From contig CAKQKN010000106.1 in assembly GCA_934249215.1 (NCBI GenBank), forward strand, positions 1 through 64,000: a DNA stretch of 64,000 nt, given 5' to 3'. Position numbers and translations under genes: made by a program. Positions 34,685 through 43,770 of the stretch are shown piece after piece (the stretch's first letter is position 1; the number at the start of each line of letters is the position of its first letter). Source of the stretch: an uncultured Clostridia bacterium (GTDB lineage: Bacteria > Bacillota > Clostridia > Christensenellales > Borkfalkiaceae). The notes under the pieces were generated by a model, which saw nothing but the letters and a program-made list of their open reading frames with translations, searched no databases and was not told the origin of the DNA.

Positions 34685-36118
34685 ATGAACGGTTTTTACG
34701 AACGTTTGCAAAGCGTTTCACCGGTTTCGGTGGTTATAATATCGATCGCGATAATACTTCTTTCGGGTTTTCTGATGACTCGGCTGACGAAACTTCTGAA
34801 ACTTCCGAACGTAACCGCCTACATAGTTGCGGGTATTCTCATCGGTCCGTTTTGTATTAACGCCGTTCCGAAAAGCGTCATCGAAGGTTCTGCGTTCATA
34901 TCGGACGTCGCGCTTGCTTTCATCGCGTTCAGCGCGGGCGAGTTTTTCAGATTTTCGTCTTTCAAGGGCAAAGGCAAACAACTCGTAATAATAACATTGC
35001 TCGAAGCGCTCGTCGCTTCGCTCGTCGTGTTCATTCTGTTGTTCGTCATACTCGGGCTCGATCTGAACTTTTCTCTCGTAATGTCGGCTCTTGCTTCCGC
35101 AACCGCTCCCGCGTCCACGCTCATGACCATTCGACAAACGAAAGCACGCGGCGATTTCGTCGATACACTCATATCGGTCGTTGCGCTCGACGACGTTGTG
35201 AGCTTGTTCGCTTTCAGCATAGCGATAGCGGTCGCAACTGCTTCGATTTCGGGCGCGGTCAGCGCAAGCACCGTGCTTCTTCCTCTTTTATATAACGTAC
35301 TTTTGATCGCGCTCGGCGTTGGGCTCGGCTATCTTCTTTCCGTGCTTATGGCGAAGCGTTCGACGGACAATCGGCTCATCGTTTCTGTCGCATTGCTCTT
35401 CACCGTCTGCGGAGTAGGCGCGTCGCTCGGCGTGTCGCCCTTGCTCGCGTGCATGGTAATGGGTATGGTATATATCAACGTGTCCGGCGACGACAAACTG
35501 TTCAAACAACTGAACTATTTTTCCCCGCCGATACTGCTTATGTTCTTCGTGCGTTCGGGAATGAATTTCAGCCTCGACACGCTGTTCGACGTTTCGTCGC
35601 GCGTTGCGGGCGTACCGCTGCTTCTCATCGGTTGTTTATATTTCATAATAAGAATAGCGGGCAAATATCTCGGCGCGTTCATCGGTTGTAAGATCTGCAA
35701 AAAACCGAAGAAAACGACGAATACGCTCGGCTTGGCTCTCATACCGCAGGCGGGCGTGGCGATCGGGCTATCCGAACTCGCCGCAAGGACGATCGGCGGA
35801 ACGCTCGGTCCCGTCATCCAGACGGTTATCATGTCATCGAGCATTCTTTACGAACTTATCGGCCCCGCAATGGCAAAACTCGCTTTGACCTTGTCCGGCT
35901 CGATCGGCGGCGGAGAAACTGTCGAAACCGTTCCCGCCGAACCCGAAAAGAGCGAACGCGAACTTCTGATCGAAAAAATGAACGCCATTCAGCGCGAAAT
36001 CGAACTGCATAACTACGCTCGTTCGGAGGAAGAAAAAGCGTTTGCCGACGCGGCGGAAGAACCCTACGAAGGCGTTATCCCGGGCGAAAAAAACAGAAAA
36101 TTCATAAACAGGCGATGA
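34685..36118 (+). CDS. Cation:proton antiporter, CPA2 (KefB/GerN-like), 477 aa
   Basis: About 11-12 membrane segments span residues 15-390. 'L-L-K-L-P-N-V-T-A-Y-I-V-A-G-I-L-I-G-P' near 38-56 is the conserved first-helix motif of CPA2 exchangers, and 'A-L-A-S-A-T-A-P-A-S-T-L-M' near 135-147 lies in the ion-binding unwound helix. The transporter should exchange Na+ or K+ for H+. A hydrophilic C-terminal tail of about 80 residues replaces the TrkA-N (RCK) domain of KefB. ATG 34685 follows AAGGAGGGG; upstream in-frame starts have no ribosome binding site. Confidence 0.88.
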   Translation: MNGFYERLQSVSPVSVVIISIAIILLSGFLMTRLTKLLKLPNVTAYIVAGILIGPFCINAVPKSVIEGSAFISDVALAFIAFSAGEFFRFSSFKGKGKQLVIITLLEALVASLVVFILLFVILGLDLNFSLVMSALASATAPASTLMTIRQTKARGDFVDTLISVVALDDVVSLFAFSIAIAVATASISGAVSASTVLLPLLYNVLLIALGVGLGYLLSVLMAKRSTDNRLIVSVALLFTVCGVGASLGVSPLLACMVMGMVYINVSGDDKLFKQLNYFSPPILLMFFVRSGMNFSLDTLFDVSSRVAGVPLLLIGCLYFIIRIAGKYLGAFIGCKICKKPKKTTNTLGLALIPQAGVAIGLSELAARTIGGTLGPVIQTVIMSSSILYELIGPAMAKLALTLSGSIGGGETVETVPAEPEKSERELLIEKMNAIQREIELHNYARSEEEKAFADAAEEPYEGVIPGEKNRKFINRR

Positions 36119-36153
36119 CCGCAATTTTCTTCGCCATATCGAGCAAAAAGTGT

Positions 36154-36169
36154 GATAATCGACCTATAT
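36154..36169 (-). repeat. Dispersed 16-bp palindromic element, copy 7
   Basis: GATAATCGACCTATAT, two mismatches to the reverse-complement consensus, with AAAAA and TTTT at the flanks; 36 bp after the antiporter stop. Confidence 0.75.
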
Positions 36170-36232
36170 GGGGGCTTTTCACCGAATGTTCCGCAAAAAT
36201 ACAAAATATTGCTGTGATAAGGAGATATAAAT

Positions 36233-36952
36233 ATGACTGATGCAATCGCAAAATTACTCGGGGATTGGTGCCTCGGGTTCAACGCCTTCGGCATACTGTT
36301 TAAACTCGCCCTCGCGACTCTTCTGTCCGCGATCGTCGGTTGCGAACGCGCAACCAAACGCCACGCCGCGGGGCTTCGTACGTTCATTCTCGTTTCCGTC
36401 ATCTCGACGCTTGCCGCAATGATCGACGGCTACGTAATCGGCAAACTCGGCGCGTCTTTTTCGCTTGCGATCGGCGCGACGATAATCGGCATCGCGATTG
36501 TCAGTTCGAACACCATATTATATAGCTCCAAAAGCCAGCTGAAAGGTCTTACCACTTCGGTCGCGCTTTGGGCTATGTCCGTCATTTCGGTGCTTATCGG
36601 GCTCGATCTTTACGTTGCCGCGCTCATTTCGTTCGCGGCGTTCATGATCTGTCTGACGCTGTTCATAAAAATGGAATGCGCGTTCAAAAACCGTTCCGAC
36701 CACTTCGAAATTCACCTCGAACTCAAAAACAAAAACTCGCTTCAGGACTTCATCACCACGGTGAGGAAACTCGGACTTAAGATCGACGATATCGAACTCA
36801 ACGCCGCGTACATGAACTCCGGACTGTACGTATATTCGATCGCGCTCTCGATGGTCCGCGGCAAAGCCAAAAAAGACAGGCTCAATCACCGCGACTACGT
36901 GGAGGCTTTTTCGGGTCTCGAATACGTGAACTACGTCGAAGAACTCGACTGA
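36233..36952 (+). CDS. MgtC/SapB family membrane protein, 239 aa
   Basis: Four membrane helices in the first 145 residues carry the family phrases 'L-L-S-A-I-V-G-C-E-R-A-T-K-R-H-A-A-G-L-R-T-F-I-L-V' and 'L-G-A-S-F-S-L-A-I-G-A-T-I-I-G'. A soluble C-terminal domain (about 155-239) has an ACT-like alternation of strands and helices. MgtC proteins modulate magnesium homeostasis, ATP synthase or growth under stress. AAGGAG precedes the ATG. Confidence 0.85.
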   Translation: MTDAIAKLLGDWCLGFNAFGILFKLALATLLSAIVGCERATKRHAAGLRTFILVSVISTLAAMIDGYVIGKLGASFSLAIGATIIGIAIVSSNTILYSSKSQLKGLTTSVALWAMSVISVLIGLDLYVAALISFAAFMICLTLFIKMECAFKNRSDHFEIHLELKNKNSLQDFITTVRKLGLKIDDIELNAAYMNSGLYVYSIALSMVRGKAKKDRLNHRDYVEAFSGLEYVNYVEELD

Positions 36953-37010
36953 CGCCCCCTTCGTCCGCTTTTTGCCGGTCAAAATAATATAAAGTCGTGC
37001 GTTCAATCGT

Positions 37011-37039
37011 TTGCAAACGCCGCACATAAGTGTTATAAT
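37011..37039 (+). promoter_or_regulatory. Promoter of tpiA
   Basis: TTGCAA (37011-37016), 17 bp, TATAAT (37034-37039). Confidence 0.8.
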
Positions 37040-37071
37040 ATAAGCGAAAAAAACGATCAGGAGTGATTGAA

Positions 37072-37818
37072 ATGAGAAAGCCTATTATTGCAGGCAACTG
37101 GAAAATGAATAAAACTCCCTCGCAGGGAGCGACTCTTGTAAACGAGCTCAAACCGCTCGTCGAAAACGCGTCGTGCGACGTCGTCGTATGCGTTCCGGCA
37201 ACCGATCTTTACGCTGTAGGCGAGGCTGTCAAGGGAAGTAACATTCACCTCGGCGCACAGAACGTTCACTTTGCCGAAAGCGGCGCTTACACCGGCGAGA
37301 TTTCCGCCGACCTGCTCTTGGAGCTCGGCGTCGAGTACGTCGTCATCGGCCACAGCGAACGTCGTCAATATTTCGGCGAAACGGACGAAACCGTAAATAA
37401 AAGAACTCTCACCGCGATTGCGAAAGGACTTATTCCTATCGTATGCATCGGCGAGACTCTCGAAGAAAGAGAAAGCGGAAAGACCGAAGAAGTTCTTCAC
37501 CGTCAGATCGTCGAGGGACTTAAGGGCGTCGAAGATCTTACGAAGCTCGTCGTCGCTTACGAACCCGTCTGGGCTATCGGAACGGGCAAAACCGCAACCG
37601 CAGAGCAGGCTAACGAAACCATCGGCTACATCAGAAAGACTCTTGCCGAAAACTTCTGCGCCGACTGCGCTGCAAAAGTACGCATTCAATACGGCGGCAG
37701 CATGAAGGGTTCCAACGCGAAAGAGCTTATGGCACAGCCCGAAATCGACGGCGGTCTTATCGGCGGCGCGTCGCTCAAAGCTCCCGACTTTGCTCTTGTC
37801 GTAAACTACGATAAATAA
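37072..37818 (+). CDS. tpiA: Triosephosphate isomerase
   Basis: Interconverts dihydroxyacetone phosphate and glyceraldehyde 3-phosphate. The TIM-barrel motifs are complete: G-N-W-K-M-N near residue 8, catalytic His in V-I-G-H-S-E-R-R near 95, catalytic Glu in A-Y-E-P-V-W-A-I-G near 165, and the phosphate loop G-G-S-M-K. ATG 37072 has AGGAG 8 nt upstream; GTG 37063 in frame overlaps that ribosome binding site. gpmI follows, an ordinary glycolytic neighbourhood, with pgk separated at 47.8 kb. Confidence 0.97.
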   Translation: MRKPIIAGNWKMNKTPSQGATLVNELKPLVENASCDVVVCVPATDLYAVGEAVKGSNIHLGAQNVHFAESGAYTGEISADLLLELGVEYVVIGHSERRQYFGETDETVNKRTLTAIAKGLIPIVCIGETLEERESGKTEEVLHRQIVEGLKGVEDLTKLVVAYEPVWAIGTGKTATAEQANETIGYIRKTLAENFCADCAAKVRIQYGGSMKGSNAKELMAQPEIDGGLIGGASLKAPDFALVVNYDK

Positions 37819-37928
37819 TTTTAAAAATAAGCGCCTCGCGGATTTACGCGGGGCGTGCTTAAGTTAAAACGGAATTGTTTGAGTAAAACGGAATTATTAC
37901 GGCGAACGGATTCCAATGGAGAATGATT

Positions 37929-39476
37929 ATGAAAATGAAAACGAGACCTGTATGTCTTTTTATAATGGACGGATACGGAATCAACCCCGAAACCAAAGGC
38001 AACGCGATCAAAGCGGCAAACGCCGGCGTTATAGAGCGTCTTGAAGCGGAATATCCGCACACCAAACTTTGCGCCAGCGGCGAAAACGTCGGTCTGCCGG
38101 AAGGTCAGATGGGCAACAGCGAGGTGGGGCACCTCAATATCGGCGCGGGCAGAATAATCCGTCAGGAACTTTCCCGCATAACCTACGAAATCGGCAACGG
38201 CGAATTTTTCACCAACCCCGCGCTCGTAAAAGTTATGGACGACGTGAAAAAGAACGGCAAAAAACTTCACTTATACGGTTTACTGTCTACCGGCGGCGTA
38301 CACAGCCATATCACTCATCTATACGCGCTTTTGAAAATGGCGAAAGAACGCGGGCTCACCGAAGTTTACGTTCATTGCTTTATGGACGGTCGTGACGTAT
38401 CTCCGACGAGCGGCGCGGGCTTCGTCGCCGAACTCGCTCAAAAAATGCAGGAAATCGGCGTAGGCGAGATCGCGTCTTTGTCCGGCAGATACTACGCTAT
38501 GGACCGCGACAAAAACTGGGACAGACTTGAAAAAGCCTACGACATGCTCACCACGGGCGAGGGCGTAAAGGCAACCGATCCCGTTCAGGCGGTAAAGGAC
38601 AGTTATGCCGCGGGCGTAACCGACGAGTTCATGCTTCCCACCAAAATATACAAGGACGGCAAACCTCTCGGCCTTATCGAATCGGGCGACGGAATCATAT
38701 TCTTCAACTATCGTCCCGACAGAGCGCGTCAGATCACCCGTGCTTTCACGGAGAAAGATTTCGACAGTTTCGAGCGCAAAACGGGCTTTTTAAATCCCGA
38801 ATACGTCTGCTTTACCGAATACGACGCGTCGCTTAAAAATCTGACGATAGCGTTCGGCAAACAGCACTACGCCAACACGCTCAGCGAATATTTGTCCGAC
38901 AAGGGCTACACGCAGTTAAAGATCGCCGAAACCGAAAAATACGCTCACGTAACGTTCTTCTTCAACGGCGGCGTGGAAGCGCCCAACAAAAACGAGGACA
39001 GAATACTCGTTCCGTCCCCGAAGGTCGCTACCTACGACCTGCAACCCGAAATGAGCGCTTACGGCGTAACCGAAAAAGTTCTCGACGCGATCAACGGCGA
39101 CAAATACGACGTAATCATATTGAACTATGCAAACTGCGATATGGTCGGGCACACCGGCGTGTTCGATGCCGCCGTCAAAGCCGTTCGCACCGTTGAGGAA
39201 TGCATGGATAAAATCGTAACCGCCGTGCTGAAAAAGGGCGGCAGCGCGCTTATCACAGCCGACCACGGAAACGCGGACAAGATGATCGACGAAAACGGCA
39301 AACCGTTCACCGCTCACACCACGAACCTCGTTCCGTTCATTCTCGTCAGCGAGCAGTTCAAGAACGTAAAATTAAGACCTCAGGGCATTCTTGCCGACAT
39401 CGCCCCCACGATGCTCACCGTAATGGGCGAAGAGATTCCCGCCGAAATGACGGGCGAATCGCTTATCGAAAAATAA
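37929..39476 (+). CDS. gpmI: 2,3-bisphosphoglycerate-independent phosphoglycerate mutase
   Basis: Interconverts 3- and 2-phosphoglycerate with two Mn2+ ions. The metal-site phrases 'I-M-D-G-Y-G', 'G-N-S-E-V-G-H-L-N-I-G-A-G-R' (phosphoserine site) and 'T-A-D-H-G-N-A-D-K-M' are present, and 'R-P-D-R-A-R-Q' marks the substrate-binding part. Length (515 aa) is normal. ATG 37929 follows GGAGA; ATG 37923 is a less likely in-frame start. Confidence 0.97.
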   Translation: MKMKTRPVCLFIMDGYGINPETKGNAIKAANAGVIERLEAEYPHTKLCASGENVGLPEGQMGNSEVGHLNIGAGRIIRQELSRITYEIGNGEFFTNPALVKVMDDVKKNGKKLHLYGLLSTGGVHSHITHLYALLKMAKERGLTEVYVHCFMDGRDVSPTSGAGFVAELAQKMQEIGVGEIASLSGRYYAMDRDKNWDRLEKAYDMLTTGEGVKATDPVQAVKDSYAAGVTDEFMLPTKIYKDGKPLGLIESGDGIIFFNYRPDRARQITRAFTEKDFDSFERKTGFLNPEYVCFTEYDASLKNLTIAFGKQHYANTLSEYLSDKGYTQLKIAETEKYAHVTFFFNGGVEAPNKNEDRILVPSPKVATYDLQPEMSAYGVTEKVLDAINGDKYDVIILNYANCDMVGHTGVFDAAVKAVRTVEECMDKIVTAVLKKGGSALITADHGNADKMIDENGKPFTAHTTNLVPFILVSEQFKNVKLRPQGILADIAPTMLTVMGEEIPAEMTGESLIEK

Positions 39477-39529
39477 TCGCGCTCGAAAGAGACGAACGTT
39501 TTGCCCCCCAGAACCCGGACGGGAGCGGA

Positions 39530-39556
39530 AAAATGCGATTATTAGGGCGATTTTCG
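39530..39556 (-). repeat. Possible shortened copy of the dispersed element
   Basis: On the minus strand, CCCTAATAATCGCATTTTT looks like the element with about six central bases missing, keeping the right half and T-run. Nothing else is recognised between the gpmI stop and 39640. Confidence 0.3.
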
Positions 39557-39648
39557 TGTAAAAAAGCGTGCGCCCGAGGCGCTTGATCGTCGAAAAAATA
39601 TGATTTTGGTTTAAATAGCTAAAAAAATGCCAAAAACCGAAAAAACGC

Positions 39649-39677
39649 TTGAAATTATTCGATAGCCATGCTATAAT
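39649..39677 (+). promoter_or_regulatory. Promoter of secG
   Basis: TTGAAA (39649-39654), 17 bp, TATAAT (39672-39677). Confidence 0.85.
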
Positions 39678-39722
39678 AATTCGGTAAAAAGATGAATGCG
39701 CTTTGCGCTGATGGAGAATGAA

Positions 39723-40025
39723 ATGTCTGCGATATTGAATGTTTTGGCAACTTCCGAAAATTTTGTATTCGATTTATATAAAGGATTAAGTCTTGCTTGC
39801 GTTATCCTGTCCGTAATCTGTGCGGTTTTCGTAATCATCGTCGTTATGATTCAGCCGGGCAACTCGAACGGAATAAGCGCGCTTGACGGATCGTCCGACA
39901 CTTTCTACGGCAAGAACAAATCGAAAACCGTTGAAAGCAAGTTGAAAAAACTCACGGTTATCTGCATAACCCTTATGACGATCTTTATGATCGCGTTCTA
40001 CTTGATTTCGATCCTTTACAAATAA
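39723..40025 (+). CDS. secG: Preprotein translocase subunit SecG, 100 aa
   Basis: A small inner-membrane partner of SecYE. Two membrane helices (about residues 22-45 and 75-98) flank a cytoplasmic loop with 'M-I-Q-P-G-N-S-N-G-I-S-A-L-D-G-S-S-D-T-F-Y-G-K-N-K', which is the characteristic SecG loop. ATG 39723 with GGAG upstream fits the family; the frame extends nine codons further without a ribosome binding site. The order secG-rnr-smpB is typical of Bacillota. Confidence 0.94.
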   Translation: MSAILNVLATSENFVFDLYKGLSLACVILSVICAVFVIIVVMIQPGNSNGISALDGSSDTFYGKNKSKTVESKLKKLTVICITLMTIFMIAFYLISILYK

Positions 40026-40043
40026 GAATATAATAATCGAAAG

Positions 40044-40074
40044 CGGCTAATGTTTTGACTTAGCCGTTTTTTTT
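40044..40074 (+). terminator. Terminator of secG
   Basis: CGGCTAA, 9-nt loop, TTAGCCG, eight T. Confidence 0.9.
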
Positions 40075-40085
40075 ATCCGATAAGG

Positions 40086-40119
40086 TTGACTATCGGGCGC
40101 ACGTAATAAATATTATAAT
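40086..40119 (+). promoter_or_regulatory. Promoter of rnr, giving a possible leaderless mRNA
   Basis: TATAAT at 40114-40119 (overlapping TATTAT 40111-40116) ends only 5 bp before ATG 40125. TTGACT at 40086-40091 is the nearest -35 with a long 19-bp spacer to TATTAT. The start site would fall at or next to the start codon. Confidence 0.5.
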
Positions 40120-40124
40120 TGAGA

Positions 40125-42251
40125 ATGAATTTCAGACAAAGAATAATCGAAGAATTTAATAACGGCGGGTTCGACCGCGTTTCGCCGAAAACTCTTGCTG
40201 CCCGGCTCGGACTGAGGAGCGTTTCCGAGCGTAAAGCACTGAAAGACGTCCTGGTTTCTCTCGAAAAAGAGGGGGTATTGATTTCGACCGACGGACTATA
40301 CTCGCTGTTTAAAGAAGAGAACTATATCCGCGGAAAAATCCGCACGTTCAGGCGCGGATTTGCTTTTCTCACCCCGGACGACGGCTCGCCCGATATGTTC
40401 ATTCCGCCGCACTCGCGCGGCGGTGCTTATCAGGGTGATACCGTGCTTGCCAAAAAGACTTTCGAATCTGACGAAAACAGCGACGAAGCGGAGGTCGTCA
40501 AGGTGTTGTCGCGCGGAACCGAGCGCGTTTCCGGTAGTTACCATAAGCACGGCGGCTTGCCTTTCGTCGTTCCCGACGACGAAAATTTTGCCCCGCGCAT
40601 TCTCGTTCGCGGCGGAAACCTTGCCGAAGCCGACCCGGGCGAGCGCGTCGTGTGCAGACTGACGCGGTTTCCCGTCGACGGCGATCCCTCCGGCGAAATA
40701 ATCGAAGCCTGCGGCAATCCGAACGACGTTTTTTCCCGCGAAACGAGCGTCCTCGTCACGGCAGGCGTAAGAACGGAATTTCCCGACCGCGTGATGAAAG
40801 AAGCCGAATCGATCCCCCTTGCGGTCGACGAAAAAACGGCTCGCGGGCGCAAAGATTTCCGCTCGCTCCGGACCGTAACGATAGACGGCGACACGGCTAA
40901 AGATTTCGACGACGCGATCTCCGTCGAGCGCACGAACGACGGCGGTTTCGTCCTTTACGTCCACATTGCCGACGTGTCCGAATACGTGAAAGCGGGCGGC
41001 GCGATCGACCGCGAAGCATACGAGCGCGGAACGAGTATTTACCTTCCCGACCGCGTGATTCCGATGCTTCCGGAGCGGCTTTGCAACGGCATATGCTCAC
41101 TTGTCCCGGGTGAGGACAGGCTGACTCTTTCCGTCGTGCTCACTTACGACGCGGACGGCGAAATAATCGATAAGTCTTTCTATAAGTCGATTATCAGGTC
41201 TTTCAAACGCTTGACTTACAACAAAGTGCAGGCGGCTTTGGACGGCGACGAAACCGTAAAGAGCGAATATCGCGAAGTAATGCCGATGCTTTATGCGGCA
41301 AAAGAACTAAAGGAAATCCTGCTTAAAAAGCGCAGGGAAGAAGGTTCGGTCGATCTCGACGTCGACGAGTGCGAAGTAAGGCTTTGCCCGGACGGCAAAA
41401 TAATCGTCGATAAGCGCGAAAGCATCGAAAGCGAACGCATAATCGAGCAGTTTATGATCGCCGCCAACGTTGCCGTCGCGGAATTTGCATATTATGCCGA
41501 ACTTCCGCTCGTCTACCGCGTGCACGAGAAACCGTCTGTCGAAAAAACTCGCGCGTTCGTCGACTTTTTGTCGGCGACTGGCATAGACGCGCCTTGCTCT
41601 TCGCTGAAATATCCGAAAGATTATCAGCGCGTGCTCGACGAACTGAAAGGCGAAAAAGTATTCCCCGTCGTGAACGACGTAATGCTCCGCAGTATGCAAA
41701 AAGCGGTCTATTCGTCCGAAAACAAAGGTCATTTCGGCTTGAACGAAAAATGTTATTGTCATTTCACTTCGCCCATTCGCCGTTATCCCGATCTGACCGT
41801 CCACCGCATTCTGAAAGGGGTGCTCGAGGGTATGACCGGCCCGATAACCGAAAAATATTCCTCTTTGACGACTGAAATCGCGGAAAAATGCACCGAAAAC
41901 GAAAGAAAAGCCGATCTCGTTTCCCGCGACGTGGACGACGCCTACGCGTGCAAGTTCATGCGGTCTTTTATCGGCGACTTTTTCGAAGTTATCGTTTCGG
42001 GCGTTACGCCGGGCGGCTTATACGTCCGTCTTGAAAACTCCGTCGAGGGTTTTATTCCCGTCGAACGCATGCCCCGCGGAAGATACGACTTTTTCGAGCG
42101 CGGCTATGCTCTCGTCTGCGGTCGGAAAAAATATACTCTCGGCGACGAACTTCTCGTAAGGCTCGTCGCGACGGATATGTCGAACGGAAAGATATATTTC
42201 GAGTTCGTTGCCCGCGCAGGTGCGGACGAAAAACCGAGCAAGAGAAAATAA
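40125..42251 (+). CDS. rnr: Ribonuclease R
   Basis: A processive 3'-5' exoribonuclease that degrades structured RNA and, with SmpB and tmRNA, clears non-stop mRNAs. An N-terminal winged helix (about residues 1-60), cold-shock domains, the RNB catalytic domain with 'I-D-G-D-T-A-K-D-F-D-D-A-I' near 255 (catalytic Asp residues) and a C-terminal S1 domain (about 620-700) are all present. Length 708 aa is normal. ATG 40125 has no Shine-Dalgarno; the TATAAT box lies just upstream. A perfect copy of the dispersed 16-bp element lies inside the gene at 41180-41195. Confidence 0.95.
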   Translation: MNFRQRIIEEFNNGGFDRVSPKTLAARLGLRSVSERKALKDVLVSLEKEGVLISTDGLYSLFKEENYIRGKIRTFRRGFAFLTPDDGSPDMFIPPHSRGGAYQGDTVLAKKTFESDENSDEAEVVKVLSRGTERVSGSYHKHGGLPFVVPDDENFAPRILVRGGNLAEADPGERVVCRLTRFPVDGDPSGEIIEACGNPNDVFSRETSVLVTAGVRTEFPDRVMKEAESIPLAVDEKTARGRKDFRSLRTVTIDGDTAKDFDDAISVERTNDGGFVLYVHIADVSEYVKAGGAIDREAYERGTSIYLPDRVIPMLPERLCNGICSLVPGEDRLTLSVVLTYDADGEIIDKSFYKSIIRSFKRLTYNKVQAALDGDETVKSEYREVMPMLYAAKELKEILLKKRREEGSVDLDVDECEVRLCPDGKIIVDKRESIESERIIEQFMIAANVAVAEFAYYAELPLVYRVHEKPSVEKTRAFVDFLSATGIDAPCSSLKYPKDYQRVLDELKGEKVFPVVNDVMLRSMQKAVYSSENKGHFGLNEKCYCHFTSPIRRYPDLTVHRILKGVLEGMTGPITEKYSSLTTEIAEKCTENERKADLVSRDVDDAYACKFMRSFIGDFFEVIVSGVTPGGLYVRLENSVEGFIPVERMPRGRYDFFERGYALVCGRKKYTLGDELLVRLVATDMSNGKIYFEFVARAGADEKPSKRK
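41180..41195 (+). repeat. Perfect copy of the dispersed 16-bp element inside rnr
   Basis: CTATAAGTCGATTATC, exact consensus, coding for Y-K-S-I-I in the RNB domain. It lacks the outer A-run but has TCTTTC nearby. Confidence 0.8.
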
Positions 42252-42259
42252 AAACCTGC

Positions 42260-42275
42260 CTATAAGTCGATTATT
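42260..42275 (+). repeat. Dispersed 16-bp palindromic element, copy 8
   Basis: CTATAAGTCGATTATT, one mismatch, with AAAA before and TTTT after; 9 bp after the rnr stop and 19 bp before the smpB start. Confidence 0.8.
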
Positions 42276-42294
42276 CACGATTTTGGAGAAAAAC

Positions 42295-42744
42295 ATGAAG
42301 ATAATATGCGAAAACAGAGAAGCCCGTCACGAATATTTCATTCTGGAAACCTACGAGGCGGGAATATCGCTCGACGGCGGCGAAGTAAAATCGATAAGGC
42401 TCGGCAACGTGAACCTTAAGGACTCGTTTTGCGCAATCGGCAACGGAAGCGTTTTCATAAAGAACATGCACGTTTCCGTATACGATAAATCGGGCGCGTA
42501 CAACGTGCGCGAAGCCAAGCGCGACCGCAGACTGCTTATGCATAAGTCGGAAATCCGCAAACTGAACTCGAAGATCCGCGAAAAGGGCTTCACGCTCGTC
42601 CCGCTGAAACTTTATTTCAAGGACGCGCTCATAAAAATAGAGCTTGCGCTTTGCAAAGGCAAACACACCTTCGACAAAAAGCAAGCCCTGATGGAGAAAG
42701 ATCTCAAACGCGCGTCGGAACGCGACGTCAAAAACTACGGCTGA
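42295..42744 (+). CDS. smpB: SsrA-binding protein SmpB, 149 aa
   Basis: SmpB binds tmRNA and brings it to stalled ribosomes. 'N-R-E-A-R-H-E-Y-F-I', 'G-I-S-L-D-G-G-E-V-K-S-I-R' and 'R-D-R-R-L-L-M-H-K-S-E-I' are the family signatures, and the basic C-terminal tail is present. ATG 42295 follows TTTTGGAG; upstream extension overlaps rnr. I found no tmRNA gene nearby. Confidence 0.96.
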   Translation: MKIICENREARHEYFILETYEAGISLDGGEVKSIRLGNVNLKDSFCAIGNGSVFIKNMHVSVYDKSGAYNVREAKRDRRLLMHKSEIRKLNSKIREKGFTLVPLKLYFKDALIKIELALCKGKHTFDKKQALMEKDLKRASERDVKNYG

Positions 42745-42775
42745 AACCGCCGAGATTAGCAACTTAAAAATCGGC

Positions 42776-42791
42776 GTATAAGTCGATTATC
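42776..42791 (+). repeat. Dispersed 16-bp palindromic element, copy 9
   Basis: GTATAAGTCGATTATC, one mismatch, with AAAAA before and TTT after; 32 bp after the smpB stop, between convergent genes. Confidence 0.8.
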
Positions 42792-42818
42792 ACGATATTT
42801 GCGTTAAAAAACGATAGG

Positions 42819-43430
42819 TTACCCGGCACACGGGGAGAGATATTTTTCCAAAACGGAACGAACTCTTTCGTTTCTTTTTGCCGCTTCGAAAAGCGAAAGA
42901 TAAGTCTGCGTAACGTCGAAGCGCGCGTCGTGGCTCGCCGCGCCGTCGCCGAAAAGTTCGATGCTTTTCCTCGTCACGTCATAGTCGTAAATATCGTAAA
43001 ACGCGGCGAGTTCGACGAGTTTCGGATATTTATATTTGCCGAATTTCGCGGGCGAGGGAATGGCGACGTCGTTTTTCAGTTCTCTCATCGTGTCGAACTT
43101 TTCTTTGTAATGAAAAATTCTCGATTCATACCCGAATTCCGCCGACATAAACGAAAAATCGAACGGAAAATTGTGCGCTACCGTAAGGTCCGCCGCGCGG
43201 AAATCGTCGTCGATCTCTTCAAGGAACTCGGAAAAAGTCTTTCCGTCCGACAGGACGGCGAGTTTTTCCGGCGTGAACCCGTGAACGGCGATTGCCGACG
43301 GTTCGACGAAGGGCGTGTAAAAAAAGAAATTTTTTCCTTTAACGTCCGTTTTCGTCGCCATTACGTAAGAAAGTTGGATAACCCGTCCGGGGCGCAACCC
43401 CGTCGTTTCGGTGTCGAATATCAATATCAT
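42819..43430 (-). CDS. DnaQ/PolC-epsilon-like 3'-5' exonuclease, 203 aa
   Basis: A DEDDh exonuclease fold: motif I F-D-T-E-T-T-G at residues 5-11, motif II H-N-F-P-F-D (near 85-90), motif III H-D-A-R-F-D-V (near 166-172). All four acidic residues and the general-base His are present. Stand-alone members act in proofreading, repair or RNA trimming; the substrate is unknown. The gene is convergent with smpB and on the opposite strand to its neighbours. Confidence 0.85.
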   Translation of the reverse strand: MILIFDTETTGLRPGRVIQLSYVMATKTDVKGKNFFFYTPFVEPSAIAVHGFTPEKLAVLSDGKTFSEFLEEIDDDFRAADLTVAHNFPFDFSFMSAEFGYESRIFHYKEKFDTMRELKNDVAIPSPAKFGKYKYPKLVELAAFYDIYDYDVTRKSIELFGDGAASHDARFDVTQTYLSLFEAAKRNERVRSVLEKYLSPCAG

Positions 43431-43563
43431 CGTTCGTTCTCTTTATCGCAAAAATATGTCGCGGCGCGTTCGGATTTTTCGTTCGGACACATATTTTTTC
43501 GTCCGCAACGATAATTTTTCTGCCCGCTTTTGCGAGTATCTTTTTTTTTGAGCATTTTTTACT

Positions 43564-43591
43564 TTGATTTTATCGCCGAATAGGGTATAAT
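43564..43591 (+). promoter_or_regulatory. Promoter upstream of a candidate small RNA
   Basis: TTGATT (43564-43569), 16 bp, TATAAT (43586-43591). Confidence 0.7.
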
Positions 43592-43597
43592 AAATCA

Positions 43598-43770
43598 TCG
43601 TAAGGGTAAGTAACGTCGCCCGCGCCATGGATTAGCACTCATCTGATTGACGCGCCATGGGTTAGACGCAGAGCGGACGATAATATTATAGCCCCGATCG
43701 TCAAATAAAGCAACGGAAAACCGCCGCGGTAAAAAAACAAACTTTTTTCCCGCTTGAGAAAAGCGGTTTT
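43598..43770 (+). ncRNA. Candidate small RNA with duplicated internal motif
   Basis: Between the promoter (43564-43591) and a terminator hairpin (CCGCTT, GAGAA, AAGCGG, TTTT at 43750-43770) lie about 170 nt without a reading frame. It contains GCGCCATGGATTAG and, 33 nt later, GCGCCATGGGTTAG. It could also be the 5' leader of the 43818 gene if the terminator is read through. No known RNA family recognised. Confidence 0.4.
43750..43770 (+). terminator. Small terminator hairpin before the zinc-ribbon membrane protein gene
   Basis: CCGCTT (43750-43755), loop GAGAA, AAGCGG (43761-43766), TTTT. It may act as an attenuator of the downstream gene. Confidence 0.6.
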
